DNA from: Plantactinospora sp039889035
GTDB lineage: Bacteria > Actinomycetota > Actinomycetes > Mycobacteriales > Micromonosporaceae
Assembly: GCA_039889035.1 (NCBI GenBank)
Contig: JBDQQY010000039.1
Location: forward strand, 1-64,000
Direction: 5' to 3'
DNA length: 64,000 nucleotides
Every line of letters starts with the position of its first letter. The stretch's first letter is position 1. The notes below the pieces were generated by a model that saw only the letters and a list, made by a program, of their open reading frames with translations, was not told the origin of the DNA and did not search any database. The position numbers were made by a program, and so were the translations under genes. Shown here piece by piece: positions 27,151-34,630 of the stretch.

Positions 27151-27480
27151 GTGGCGAGCAACACCTCCAAGACCGCGCGCGCATCCGTCCGTGCCGGCCA
27201 GGCAGGCCAGGGTGGCGCCCTGAGCGTGCTCGGTGAGTTCAAGTACCTCATCCCGCTCAACGGCGGCAAGCACGCCTACGTGCGGAACCTGACCAACGGC
27301 AAGACCTCGCACCTGCGCACCGACTCCGCGGCTTTCGTCGAGGAGATCCGGACGCTGGCCGGTGCCGGCCACGCCGTCAAGATCCGGGCCGAGCTGAACA
27401 ACCTGGCCGCCACCTACCCGGCCGACGGTTGGGACACCACCGAGAAGCGGCTGGTCGAGGCCGGCGTCTTCGAGGCCTGA
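27151..27480 (+). CDS. conserved small hypothetical protein
   Basis: A 109-residue protein of unknown function. It has a Ser/Thr/Ala-rich start, then a compact domain: EFKYLIPLNGGKHAYVRNLTNGKTSHLRTDSAAFVEEIRTLAGAG (quoted here only as landmarks at residues 28-72), ending GWDTTEKRLVEAGVFEA. Acidic and basic residues alternate and there is no membrane segment. The GTG at 27151 has AAGGAG eight bases upstream. The upstream 294 bases (26857-27150) include an unusual AT-rich patch near 27060-27075, consistent with a promoter. A hairpin follows at 27512-27547, so it is probably a single-gene transcript. Confidence 0.75.
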   Translation: MASNTSKTARASVRAGQAGQGGALSVLGEFKYLIPLNGGKHAYVRNLTNGKTSHLRTDSAAFVEEIRTLAGAGHAVKIRAELNNLAATYPADGWDTTEKRLVEAGVFEA

Positions 27481-27511
27481 GCCCACCGGCACGATCAGCT
27501 TCACCACCCGT

Positions 27512-27547
27512 AACGCCCCGACCCGGATCGTCCCGTGTCGGGGCGTT
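27512..27547 (+). terminator. hairpin terminator after the small conserved gene
   Basis: Perfect 11-base arms AACGCCCCGAC (27512-27522) and GTCGGGGCGTT (27537-27547) with a 14-base loop, located 31 bases after the stop at 27480. Confidence 0.75.
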
Positions 27548-27775
27548 CACGTCTGCGCCGGGCGTTTCCGCACCGCTCCCGCCCGGCCCGCCCGGCCCGA
27601 CCCGCCCGGGCGGATGATTCGCCGGGACGGCGCGCGGGTATCCACCGTGGCGGCGACGCGCTCCGGCAGGCCCGGGACGTCGGCGCCGCGCCGGCCCGAC
27701 CCGTCGGCGCCACCCCGGCGGAGCGCCCATCTGTCACCGTGGGTACGGCTACCCCGGCTCGACGCGGAGGTGACC

Positions 27776-28780
27776 ATGCCCGACCCGGTCCCGGTACGCC
27801 TCTCCGACGGCGTACGGCTGCACGTCGACGTCTCCGGCCCGGACACCGCCCCGCTGACCGTGGTGCTGCTACACGGCTGGACCCTGGACGGGCGCACCTG
27901 GCACCGGCAGCTAACCGCGCTGCGCGAGACGTACGGCGCCACCGTCCGGGTGGTCTGCTACGACGCCCGCGGGCACGGCCGGTCCGGCCCGACCACACTG
28001 CGCTCGGCCACCCTCGCCCGGCTCGGCGACGACCTGGCCGAGGTGCTCGCCCAGGTGGCGCCGACCGGGCCGGTGGTGCTGGTCGGGCACTCGATGGGCG
28101 GCATGACGGTGATGGAGTACGCCCACCGGCACCCCGCCGACTTCGCCCGCCGGGTCGCCGGGCTCGTCTTCGTGGCCACCACCGCCGAGGGCCACACGCA
28201 CACCGGGTACGGCGTACCGGCACCGCTGGCCCGGCTGATCCGGGTCACCGAGACCACCTGCGCCGGGCTACTGGCCCGGTGCGGCGGTTGGCGTACCCCG
28301 GCACCCCTGCTGCACGCGCTCCGCCCGACCCTGCGCTGGCTGCTCTTCGGCGACGCCTGCGACCCGGCCGACATCCGGCTGACCACCTCGGCGGTGGCCC
28401 GGGCCTCGCTCGTCTCGATCGGCGGGTTCCGGCCCTCCATCGGGGCGCAGCAGCGGTTGGAGACGCTCGCCGACCTCGGCGACCTGCCGGTGGCGGCCCT
28501 GGTCGGCGACCGCGACCGGCTCACCCCACCGCCCTGCACGCTGTCGATCCGCGAGGCGCTGCCCTCGGCCGCGCTGACCGTCTGCCCCGGCGCCGGCCAC
28601 ATGCTGATGCTGGAACGCCCCGACGAGGTCACCGCCGCGCTCCGCTCGGTCGTCGACCGGGTCCGGCCGGCGACGAAGATCACCCGGAAGACGACCGCCG
28701 CCGCCCGGGCGAAACGCGCCGTGACCATCCTCGAACAGCCCAGACGGGTCGGCGCCCGGCGCGGCGCACCATGCCCCTGA
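27776..28780 (+). CDS. alpha/beta-fold hydrolase
   Basis: A 334-residue hydrolase. The oxyanion-hole motif is VVLLHGWTLDGR (HGW), the nucleophile elbow is VLVGHSMGGM with Ser106, an acid candidate is in VAALVGDRDRLTPP, and the catalytic His is in CPGAGHMLMLERPDE. The cap region contains a Leu/Arg-rich helical pair. The tail beyond the last His is basic (KITRKTTAAARAKRA). The substrate is unknown; such proteins cleave esters, epoxides or C-C bonds. The ATG at 27776 has GGAGG five bases upstream; the frame is open for 54 codons before it without similarity. Confidence 0.87.
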   Translation: MPDPVPVRLSDGVRLHVDVSGPDTAPLTVVLLHGWTLDGRTWHRQLTALRETYGATVRVVCYDARGHGRSGPTTLRSATLARLGDDLAEVLAQVAPTGPVVLVGHSMGGMTVMEYAHRHPADFARRVAGLVFVATTAEGHTHTGYGVPAPLARLIRVTETTCAGLLARCGGWRTPAPLLHALRPTLRWLLFGDACDPADIRLTTSAVARASLVSIGGFRPSIGAQQRLETLADLGDLPVAALVGDRDRLTPPPCTLSIREALPSAALTVCPGAGHMLMLERPDEVTAALRSVVDRVRPATKITRKTTAAARAKRAVTILEQPRRVGARRGAPCP

Positions 28781-28931
28781 ACCCGATCGGGGCGTTGCGG
28801 GACTGGCGTGGCCGAGTCGGAGCCTGCCGGCACGGCGTACCCTCGCTTCCTGGCAATTCGGCGCGCGGCCGTTCGGACCTCCGGTGCCGGACGGCCGCGT
28901 CGCCGCAGATCGATCTCCGGGAGCAGACGCG

Positions 28932-31055
28932 TTGACGGACCACACCACGCTGCGGCAGGAGATCGAAGCCGAACAGCGCCACCTGGACCGGGTCTACGCC
29001 CGGCTGGCGCAGTTGCGGCACTCCGCCGTGCTGGCCGAGCGGGAGGGCTACCAACTGGCCCGGGTCGGCAACTTCGGCGCGCTGGTGGAACGGGACGCGA
29101 TGGTCTTCCACGCCGCCCGGCGCCGGCACACCCTGGACGCCGAGCACGAAGGGCTGGTCTTCGGCCGGCTGGACCTGAACACCGGCCAGGTGCTGCACGT
29201 CGGCCGGCTCGGCGTACGCGGCGAGCACGCCGAACCTCTGGTGATCGACTGGCGGGCACCGGCCGCCGCCGCGTTCTACCAGGCCACCGCGGCCGACCCG
29301 CAGGGGGTCGTCCGCCGCCGCGTGATCACCTCCAGCGGAGAGCGGGTGACCCGGATCTCCGACGACCTGCTCGACCCGGCGGCGGCACCGGACGGGATGC
29401 GGGTGGTCGGCGACGGCGCCATGCTCGCCACCCTGTCCCGGACCACCGGCCGGGAGATGCGCGACATCGTCGCCACCATCCAGCGGGAACAGGACGAGGC
29501 GATCCGCTCCCCGGCCGGCGGGGTGACCGTGGTCTCCGGCGGTCCGGGCACCGGCAAGACGGCGGTGGCCCTGCACCGGGCCGCCTACCTGCTCTACTCC
29601 GACCGCAACCGGTTCGCCGGCGGCGGGGTGCTGGTGGTGGGCCCGTCCGCCGTCTTCGTCGACTACATCGCCTCGGTGCTCCCCTCGCTCGGCGAGAACG
29701 CCGCCACCCTGCACTCGCTCGGCTCGCTCTTCGACGGCGTCGAGGCCACCCGCACCGATCCGGTGGCGGTCGCCGCGGTCAAGGGCTCGCTGCGGATGCG
29801 CCGGGTGCTGGAGCGGGCGGTCCGGGACCAGGTCCCGGACGCCCCCGCCGAGCTGCGGTTGCTCTACCGGGGCGAACTGCTCCGGCTGCACGGCGCCGAA
29901 CTGGAGCGGATCCGGACCCGGGCGCTGCCGCCGGGCGCCCGCCGGAACGAGGTACGCCGGGCCGGCTTCGACGGCATCTTCGCCGCGCTCTGGGCACAGG
30001 CCCAGGAGTTGCGGGTCGGTCGGCTGCCCGATCAGCGGACCTTCGAGGACGACATCGCCGAGCGGCCCGAGTTCCGGGACTTCCTGCGCGCCTGGTGGCC
30101 CCGGCTGCACCCCCGGCACGTACTGCCCTGGCTGGCCGAGCCGGAGCGGCTGCGCCGGTACACCGCCGGGATCCTGTCCCGGGCCGAGACCCGGCTACTC
30201 GCCGAGGCGTACCGGACGCTGGGCAGTGCGGGGCTGACCGTCGCCGACGTCGCACTGCTGGACGAACTCGACCACCTGCTGGGCCGGCCGCCCCGACCGG
30301 CGCGGCGCAACCGTGACCCGTACCAGTTGGCCGGCGGGGTCCGCGAGGTGACCACCTACGCGGACCGGCAGCGCTCGGGCCGGGCCGGCCGGGACGCCGC
30401 CGCCGAACGGCCGGCCGACTATCGCGAGTACGCCCACGTGGTGGTCGACGAGTCCCAGGACGTCTCCCCGATGCAGTGGCGGATGCTGGGCCGCCGGGGC
30501 CGGCTCGCCTCCTGGACCGTGGTCGGCGACCCGGCCCAGACCGCCTGGACCGGCGACCCGGCCGAGCTGTCCCGGGCCCAGGACAAGGCGCTGGGCCGGC
30601 GCCCCCGGCACGAGTTCACCCTCACCACCAACTACCGCAACTCGGCGGAGATCTTCGCGGCGGCGGCCCGGGTGATCCGCGAGGTCTCCCCCGATCTGCC
30701 GCTGCCGGTCGCGGTGCGGGCCACCGGGGTACCCCCGGTCGAGCTGGTGGTGCCGGACGCCGAGCTGCCGGACGCGGTCCGGGAGGCTGCGGCGAAGCTG
30801 CTCGCCGAGGTCGAGGGGACGGTCGGGGTGATCTGCGCGGTCGAGCGCCGGGCCGAGGTCGCCGGCTGGCTGGAGCCGGCCGCCGACCCGCGCCTCCAGG
30901 TGGTCGACACCATGCAGGCCAAGGGCCTGGAGTACGACGGCGTCGTGCTGGTCGGCCCGACCGAGATCCGGGCCGACTCGGCCGCCGGGGTACGCACCCT
31001 CTACGTCGCGCTCTCCCGAGCCACCCAGCGGCTCACCACCGTCGACCCGGTCTGA
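28932..31055 (+). CDS. helD: HelD-type RNA polymerase-recycling ATPase (UvrD/Rep-like)
   Basis: A 707-residue UvrD/Rep-like motor of the actinobacterial HelD type, which pulls stalled RNA polymerase off DNA. The N-terminal coiled coil (LRQEIEAEQRHLDRVYARL) enters the polymerase secondary channel in known structures. Then come LVIDWRAPAAAAFYQATA, Walker A GGPGTGKT (203-210), Walker B VVVDESQDVSPMQW, motif III GDPAQT, TTNYRNSAEIF, the UvrD-C block DTMQAKGLEYDG and the closing ALSRATQRL. The first good start is TTG at 28932, with GGGAG eight bases upstream; an upstream GTG at 28884 lacks a site. Some relatives (HelR) protect against rifamycins; this sequence looks closer to HelD. The alternative name is a generic UvrD-like helicase. 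Confidence 0.88.
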   Translation: MTDHTTLRQEIEAEQRHLDRVYARLAQLRHSAVLAEREGYQLARVGNFGALVERDAMVFHAARRRHTLDAEHEGLVFGRLDLNTGQVLHVGRLGVRGEHAEPLVIDWRAPAAAAFYQATAADPQGVVRRRVITSSGERVTRISDDLLDPAAAPDGMRVVGDGAMLATLSRTTGREMRDIVATIQREQDEAIRSPAGGVTVVSGGPGTGKTAVALHRAAYLLYSDRNRFAGGGVLVVGPSAVFVDYIASVLPSLGENAATLHSLGSLFDGVEATRTDPVAVAAVKGSLRMRRVLERAVRDQVPDAPAELRLLYRGELLRLHGAELERIRTRALPPGARRNEVRRAGFDGIFAALWAQAQELRVGRLPDQRTFEDDIAERPEFRDFLRAWWPRLHPRHVLPWLAEPERLRRYTAGILSRAETRLLAEAYRTLGSAGLTVADVALLDELDHLLGRPPRPARRNRDPYQLAGGVREVTTYADRQRSGRAGRDAAAERPADYREYAHVVVDESQDVSPMQWRMLGRRGRLASWTVVGDPAQTAWTGDPAELSRAQDKALGRRPRHEFTLTTNYRNSAEIFAAAARVIREVSPDLPLPVAVRATGVPPVELVVPDAELPDAVREAAAKLLAEVEGTVGVICAVERRAEVAGWLEPAADPRLQVVDTMQAKGLEYDGVVLVGPTEIRADSAAGVRTLYVALSRATQRLTTVDPV

Positions 31056-31192
31056 CGGGCTTTTCGGGGTGGGCGGGTGCGGTCGGCGCCGGAGCGGCGT
31101 CGGTTGCCGGCTCGGGTGGCCGGGCCGCCCCCCTTGCGGCGGCGCCTCCGAGGACGAAGCCCCGGACCCGGGTCTAGCTTTTCGTCGTTCTG

Positions 31193-31212
31193 GGGCCGGC
31201 TGTGGCCGGCCC
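31193..31212. terminator. hairpin between helD and the DUF397 gene
   Basis: Arms GGGCCGGC (31193-31200) and GCCGGCCC (31205-31212) with a TGTG loop. The genes on both sides converge here (helD stop 31055, DUF397 stop 31242), so it can serve both. Confidence 0.6.
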
Positions 31213-31241
31213 TGGTGGCCTGGTTCGTCGGTACCTCGGTG

Positions 31242-31430
31242 TCAGGCGTGCGTCTTCGCCAGGCTGACGAACGCCCGCCAGGCGGCCGGGCCGAAGGTCA
31301 GCGTTCCGCCGTCCCGGTCCTTGGTGTCCCTGACCAGCACTCGGCCGGGGAGGTTGTCGGCCACCTCGACGCAGTTGCCGGCGTTGCTCCCAGAGCGGGA
31401 CGACTTACGCCACTTCGGGGTCATGATCAT
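31242..31430 (-). CDS. DUF397 domain-containing protein
   Basis: A 62-residue small protein of the DUF397 family, with the hallmark start WRKSSRSGSNAGNCVEVAD, then VLVRDTKDRDGGTLTFGPAAWRAFV. In Streptomyces such proteins are encoded beside WhiJ-type HTH regulators and are thought to counteract them. The ATG at 31430 has AAGG a few bases upstream and overlaps the end of the HTH gene by 26 bases, so the two are coupled. A second in-frame ATG lies two codons later. Confidence 0.92.
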   Translation of the reverse strand: MIMTPKWRKSSRSGSNAGNCVEVADNLPGRVLVRDTKDRDGGTLTFGPAAWRAFVSLAKTHA

Positions 31431-32199
31431 CAATCGCCTTCAAAATGAGGTCACGGGACGGCTCAGAGGGTAGTGCGCGCGCGTTGACCGACTCCCACGC
31501 GACCACCGCGTGCCGGACATCGCGCACCTGTGATCCGACGGTACCCTCCCGAAGCGCGTCCATGTAGACCACCGTCGCCCCATCCGGCAGGGTGGCGAGG
31601 GCAAACGCACCTGTCATCCCCGAATGAAGCCCGGCGGAGAATGGCACCACTCGGACGTGGACGTTCGGGCGGCACCCGACGTCTACAAGGTGCTCAAGCT
31701 GCGCCTTCATGACAGCGCCACGGGGACGAAGGACACCCTCTCCGATGATCGCCGTCAAAATGGCCGGATCGGGTCGGTCGAGGACACTGGCTTGTCGGGC
31801 CAGTCGGATCCTCACGGCCTCCTCGACCTGCTCCGGGGTGTGTCCGCCGATCTCAATGATCGCCCGCGCGTACGCCTCCGTCTGGAGCAATCCGGGAATG
31901 ACGGAGTGCTCGAAGGTTCGGAGCGCAATCGCGCGACTCTCGTTGTCCGCCCACGGGCGCAGCCACGGTGCGACAGCCTCACCCCGGGATCGGTTGGCGC
32001 TGGTCCGAAGTTCGCCGCTGGCCTGAAGCACCCCGTCCAGCCGTTCCGCCATGTCGTCGGGCGGGATGCTCCGACCCGACTCGTAGTGGCCCACCTGAGA
32101 GCCACTGACGTGCACCGCAGCGCCCACGGCATCCTGAGACAGCCCTTGCTCTGTCCGAAGCTTGCGCAACAGATGGCGAAACTCATTCGTGTCAGCCAA
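31405..32199 (-). CDS. XRE-family HTH regulator with DUF5753 (WhiJ-like)
   Basis: A 264-residue regulator. The N-terminal helix-turn-helix (about 8-65) reads LRKLRTEQGLSQDAVGAAVHVSGSQVGHYESGRS in sequence order, and the DUF5753 sensor/effector part starts with the typical HSVIPGLLQTEAYARAII and continues to MDALREGTVG and the C-terminal SRDLILKAI. This pair (HTH/DUF5753 plus DUF397) is the actinomycete WhiJ/AbaA type linked to development and antibiotic control in Streptomyces. The TTG at 32199 is favoured by GGAGGGG seven bases upstream; longer forms lack similarity. GC is noticeably lower than in the neighbours, suggesting separate ancestry. Confidence 0.9.
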   Translation of the reverse strand: MADTNEFRHLLRKLRTEQGLSQDAVGAAVHVSGSQVGHYESGRSIPPDDMAERLDGVLQASGELRTSANRSRGEAVAPWLRPWADNESRAIALRTFEHSVIPGLLQTEAYARAIIEIGGHTPEQVEEAVRIRLARQASVLDRPDPAILTAIIGEGVLRPRGAVMKAQLEHLVDVGCRPNVHVRVVPFSAGLHSGMTGAFALATLPDGATVVYMDALREGTVGSQVRDVRHAVVAWESVNARALPSEPSRDLILKAIDDHDPEVA

Positions 32200-32445
32200 C
32201 TGCGCCCCTCCGTCCGAATGTAGGCCACGAGTGCCCTTAGTACATCTTCCGTTATCGCAAGCGCACGGTCCAGGGTGGAGGACAGACGGAAAAGCCATTA
32301 CAGCGGCCCGCTTCAACATGCCGGGGGCGTGGCCCCCAAGATCCGTCCCAATGGTGGGTCGTCTTTCCGTCAACGGGAGGCGGTTGCTCGTACGGGACAC
32401 GGGCACCGCCCCCTTTCTGTCGTCGAACGGAACGGAGGGAAAAGA

Positions 32446-32904
32446 ATGAGACGGCTACGTGGAAGCAGACTTCGCCATCGTCGGGTCTGGTGGCGGTTGT
32501 GGCGGTATTGCTGGTGTGGACACCGGTGGATCTGCCCCGACTCGGCTCCCGGCGTGTGCTCCTACTACCCCCGGCGGGGTAGCAGGAGCACACGATCGGC
32601 GGGTGCCGACACCGCACCCGCCGAGAGTGCGTCCCTGACGGGTGCCGAGTTCCGCCGGGCGGTCCGGGCTGCCACGGTTGACGCCAGGATCGCCCGGGAA
32701 GCACGGGCCGGGCACGAGGGAGCGCCGCCACCACCCTCCCAGCCGGCGGAGCCGCAGCGCCTGTGGATCGGTTTCCCCGACTCCCGCAACGCGGGCCGGT
32801 ACGACGGGTGGAACGGGCCGGCCCGGGCGCACCTGGCCAACGGCCGGGCGGGCGGCCTGACTCCGGCGCAGCAGCACCGAGCCCGGCACGCCGAGCGGGT
32901 GTAG
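32446..32904 (+). CDS. hypothetical protein with Cys cluster
   Basis: A 152-residue protein I cannot assign. The start is strongly basic and aromatic (RHRRVWWRLWRYCWCGHRW), with Cys residues in CWCG, ICPDS and VCSYY that could bind a metal. A polar Ala/Arg region follows, then IGFPDSRNAGRYDGWNGP and a basic end. The ATG at 32446 has GGAGGG seven bases upstream. It is divergent from the HTH gene, sharing a 246-base region with an inverted repeat (GGGGGC-GTG-GCCCCC near 32320), and three bases precede the next gene. Confidence 0.6.
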   Translation: MRRLRGSRLRHRRVWWRLWRYCWCGHRWICPDSAPGVCSYYPRRGSRSTRSAGADTAPAESASLTGAEFRRAVRAATVDARIAREARAGHEGAPPPPSQPAEPQRLWIGFPDSRNAGRYDGWNGPARAHLANGRAGGLTPAQQHRARHAERV

Positions 32905-32907
32905 ACC

Positions 32908-33198
32908 GTGATCGGGCCATGGGTGCGGTGGGAGCGGCACACTGCTCGACGGCGGGCGCGCGAGCGCCAGGCTGCGGCGCAGCATCTCCCCACGGACACC
33001 TACGCCTGCCGCGAGTGCGAACACGACTGGCCCTGCGCGCCGGCCCGCCTGGCACTGCTGATCGGCTTCGATGGCAACCGGACAGGGCTGATGATGTATC
33101 TCGCCGCGCACCTCGCCCGCGCCCTGGAGGCGCTGCCCGATCGGCACCCGGCGCTGATTGTCGGGCAGATCATCTACTGGGTGCCCCGGCGCCGTTAG
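32908..33198 (+). CDS. hypothetical small protein, possible zinc-binding
   Basis: A 96-residue protein. The centre holds ACRECEHDWPCAPAR, a CxxC...C arrangement that could bind zinc, then a helical part LLIGFDGNRTGLMMYLAAHL and the end IYWVPRRR. Small proteins of this look occur beside HTH/DUF397 genes in related actinomycetes (my recollection, not checked). The GTG at 32908 follows the previous stop by three bases, so the two are one transcript, divergent from the HTH/DUF397 pair. Confidence 0.65.
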   Translation: MIGPWVRWERHTARRRARERQAAAQHLPTDTYACRECEHDWPCAPARLALLIGFDGNRTGLMMYLAAHLARALEALPDRHPALIVGQIIYWVPRRR

Positions 33199-33515
33199 CG
33201 CCGGTTCGGCACCCCCGAAACGTCGGCACCGGCCCTCGCTTCCCGCGCATCACCCGGGGCCGGCACCGGCAGGGAAGCACCCCGGGGCCGCCGTCATCCC
33301 CTTTGGAGTGGCCTCGGGGTGCGACCCGGATCGTTCGCTCTATCTACCCCTCACGGGTCCATCTGCGACACCGGACCAACCGCCCCACCCACGAACTCGC
33401 CGCGGGCGTACGCCGGGCGGTCCGTTCAAACCGTTCGACAACGCGGCCTTGCGTGCGCCTCGGCCGCCTCGGTTCCAGCCGGTGCCGGCAAACGACTCCC
33501 CACACGACGGCCTGG
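33199..33515. other. 317-base stretch without a supported gene
   Basis: It lies between two convergent units (stop at 33198 on the plus strand, MarR stop at 33516 on the minus strand). Frames crossing it have no ribosome binding site and low third-position bias. The first part repeats short GC-rich words (CCGGGGCCG type, near 33250-33300) that could fold; I see no clean terminator. Confidence 0.4.
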
Positions 33516-33995
33516 CTAACCGCCCCCTGGTGCCGTCTGCGTCGGGGTTGAGACGGCCGCCTCGTACCTGAGCAAGGTATCGACGAATGTCCGTTGCTCG
33601 GCCGGGTTCGGCGGCGCGAGGGCGCGTCGCCATGCATGGGCACCCGGAGACAGCCACTGAGCGATGGCGGGACGGCAGTCAGGGCTGATGTCGATGATGC
33701 GGCGGCGGTCGGCGTCGTCCTCGCGCCGCACCAAGATCCCTTTGCGGCACAGATCGCCGACGATCAGGCTCACCGTGGTCGGCGCCACACCTAGCATCCC
33801 GGCCAGTTGGGAGACGGTCAGCGGACCGTCGAGCAGGAGCAGGGACAGCATCGGCAAGTGCGCAACCGTTGGGGCATCGGCGGCACGCCAGCACAAGCGC
33901 CCTTGCCCAGCGTCACGTTCGGCATCAAGGAAGGCGGAGTGACGCTCCCACGGGTTTGGAATCCTCTCCTGGGGGTACCTGCGCGAAGCCGACAA
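33516..33995 (-). CDS. MarR-family transcriptional regulator
   Basis: A 159-residue winged-helix protein. The DNA-binding part is LTVSQLAGMLGVAPTTVSLI, followed by the wing GILVRREDDADRRRIID, both typical of MarR. The N-terminal dimerisation helix is weakly matched. The TTG at 33995 is the only start that gives a full-length protein and has only a weak site (AAGTGG), so the start is uncertain. It is divergent from the cupin gene with a 39-base gap that contains a 12-base dyad (34000-34011). It probably represses itself and the cupin gene and responds to a small aromatic or similar ligand; the ligand is unknown. Confidence 0.8.
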   Translation of the reverse strand: MSASRRYPQERIPNPWERHSAFLDAERDAGQGRLCWRAADAPTVAHLPMLSLLLLDGPLTVSQLAGMLGVAPTTVSLIVGDLCRKGILVRREDDADRRRIIDISPDCRPAIAQWLSPGAHAWRRALAPPNPAEQRTFVDTLLRYEAAVSTPTQTAPGGG

Positions 33996-33999
33996 ATTG

Positions 34000-34011
34000 T
34001 GCCACTTGGCA
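34000..34011. promoter_or_regulatory. small dyad in the MarR/cupin divergent region
   Basis: TGCCA-CT-TGGCA lies five bases before the MarR start codon and 23 bases before the cupin ATG. Autoregulation from such a place is common for MarR proteins; with arms of only five bases this could be chance. Confidence 0.3.
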
Positions 34012-34034
34012 TCTGATCCGGCCGGGAGGATTGA

Positions 34035-34553
34035 ATGTCGCCCTCAGCGGTACCGCCCGACGATCCGGCACGCGAACTCGTCCATGTGCGGCCCGACGAC
34101 TCCGGCCTGGCACACCTGGCCATCGCCGGTGGCACCTACACCGTGCTTGTGGGTGGCGACCAGACCGCCGGACGGTATTGCCTGATTGACATGCGAGTAC
34201 CACCGGGTGGTGGACCACCGCCCCACCGCCACGACTTCGAGGAGATGTTCACCGTGCTCGACGGCGCGGTGGAATTCACGTTCCGTGCGGAAAAGATCGT
34301 CACGCAGGCGGGCGAGACGGTCAACATACCGGCCAACGCGCCGCATTTCTTCCGGAACGTCACCGACCAGCCCGCCCGCCTGCTGTGCATGTGCAGCCCC
34401 GCCGGCCAGGACGAGTACTTCCGCAAGGTGGGTGACCCGGTCGACGGACCCACCGCCCCGCCGCCGCCACTCAGCGCGGAGGAGCAGGACGAGCGCCGAC
34501 AGCGTGCGGCTCGTCTGGCCGCCGACTACCGAACGGAACTGATGGTCTCGTAA
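34035..34553 (+). CDS. cupin domain-containing protein
   Basis: A 172-residue single-domain cupin. Motif 1 is PPPHRHDFEEMFTVLDGAVEF, whose two His and one Glu bind the metal; motif 2 is NIPANAPHFFRNVTD, whose His is the fourth ligand. The C-terminal tail is acidic and helical (LSAEEQDERRQRAARLA). Such proteins range from dioxygenases to sugar isomerases, so the reaction cannot be named. The ATG at 34035 has GGGAGG seven bases upstream. Its expression is probably controlled by the divergent MarR protein. Confidence 0.85.
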   Translation: MSPSAVPPDDPARELVHVRPDDSGLAHLAIAGGTYTVLVGGDQTAGRYCLIDMRVPPGGGPPPHRHDFEEMFTVLDGAVEFTFRAEKIVTQAGETVNIPANAPHFFRNVTDQPARLLCMCSPAGQDEYFRKVGDPVDGPTAPPPPLSAEEQDERRQRAARLAADYRTELMVS

Positions 34554-34630
34554 AGGTCTTCATGCTCGATGCCAGCAGGGCCGGGTCCCGGGCGTTCTAC
34601 CGGAGTTGACCGCCCGCGGGCCCAGCAGAA

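Noticed and set aside
28785..28815. GGGGCGTTGCGG upstream of helD resembling part of a rifamycin-associated element
   Set aside because: Only one half resembles the motif; the palindromic partner half is missing.
33340..33657. 105-residue minus-strand frame next to the MarR gene
   Set aside because: Arg/Gly-rich, no ribosome binding site, overlaps the MarR gene in another frame.
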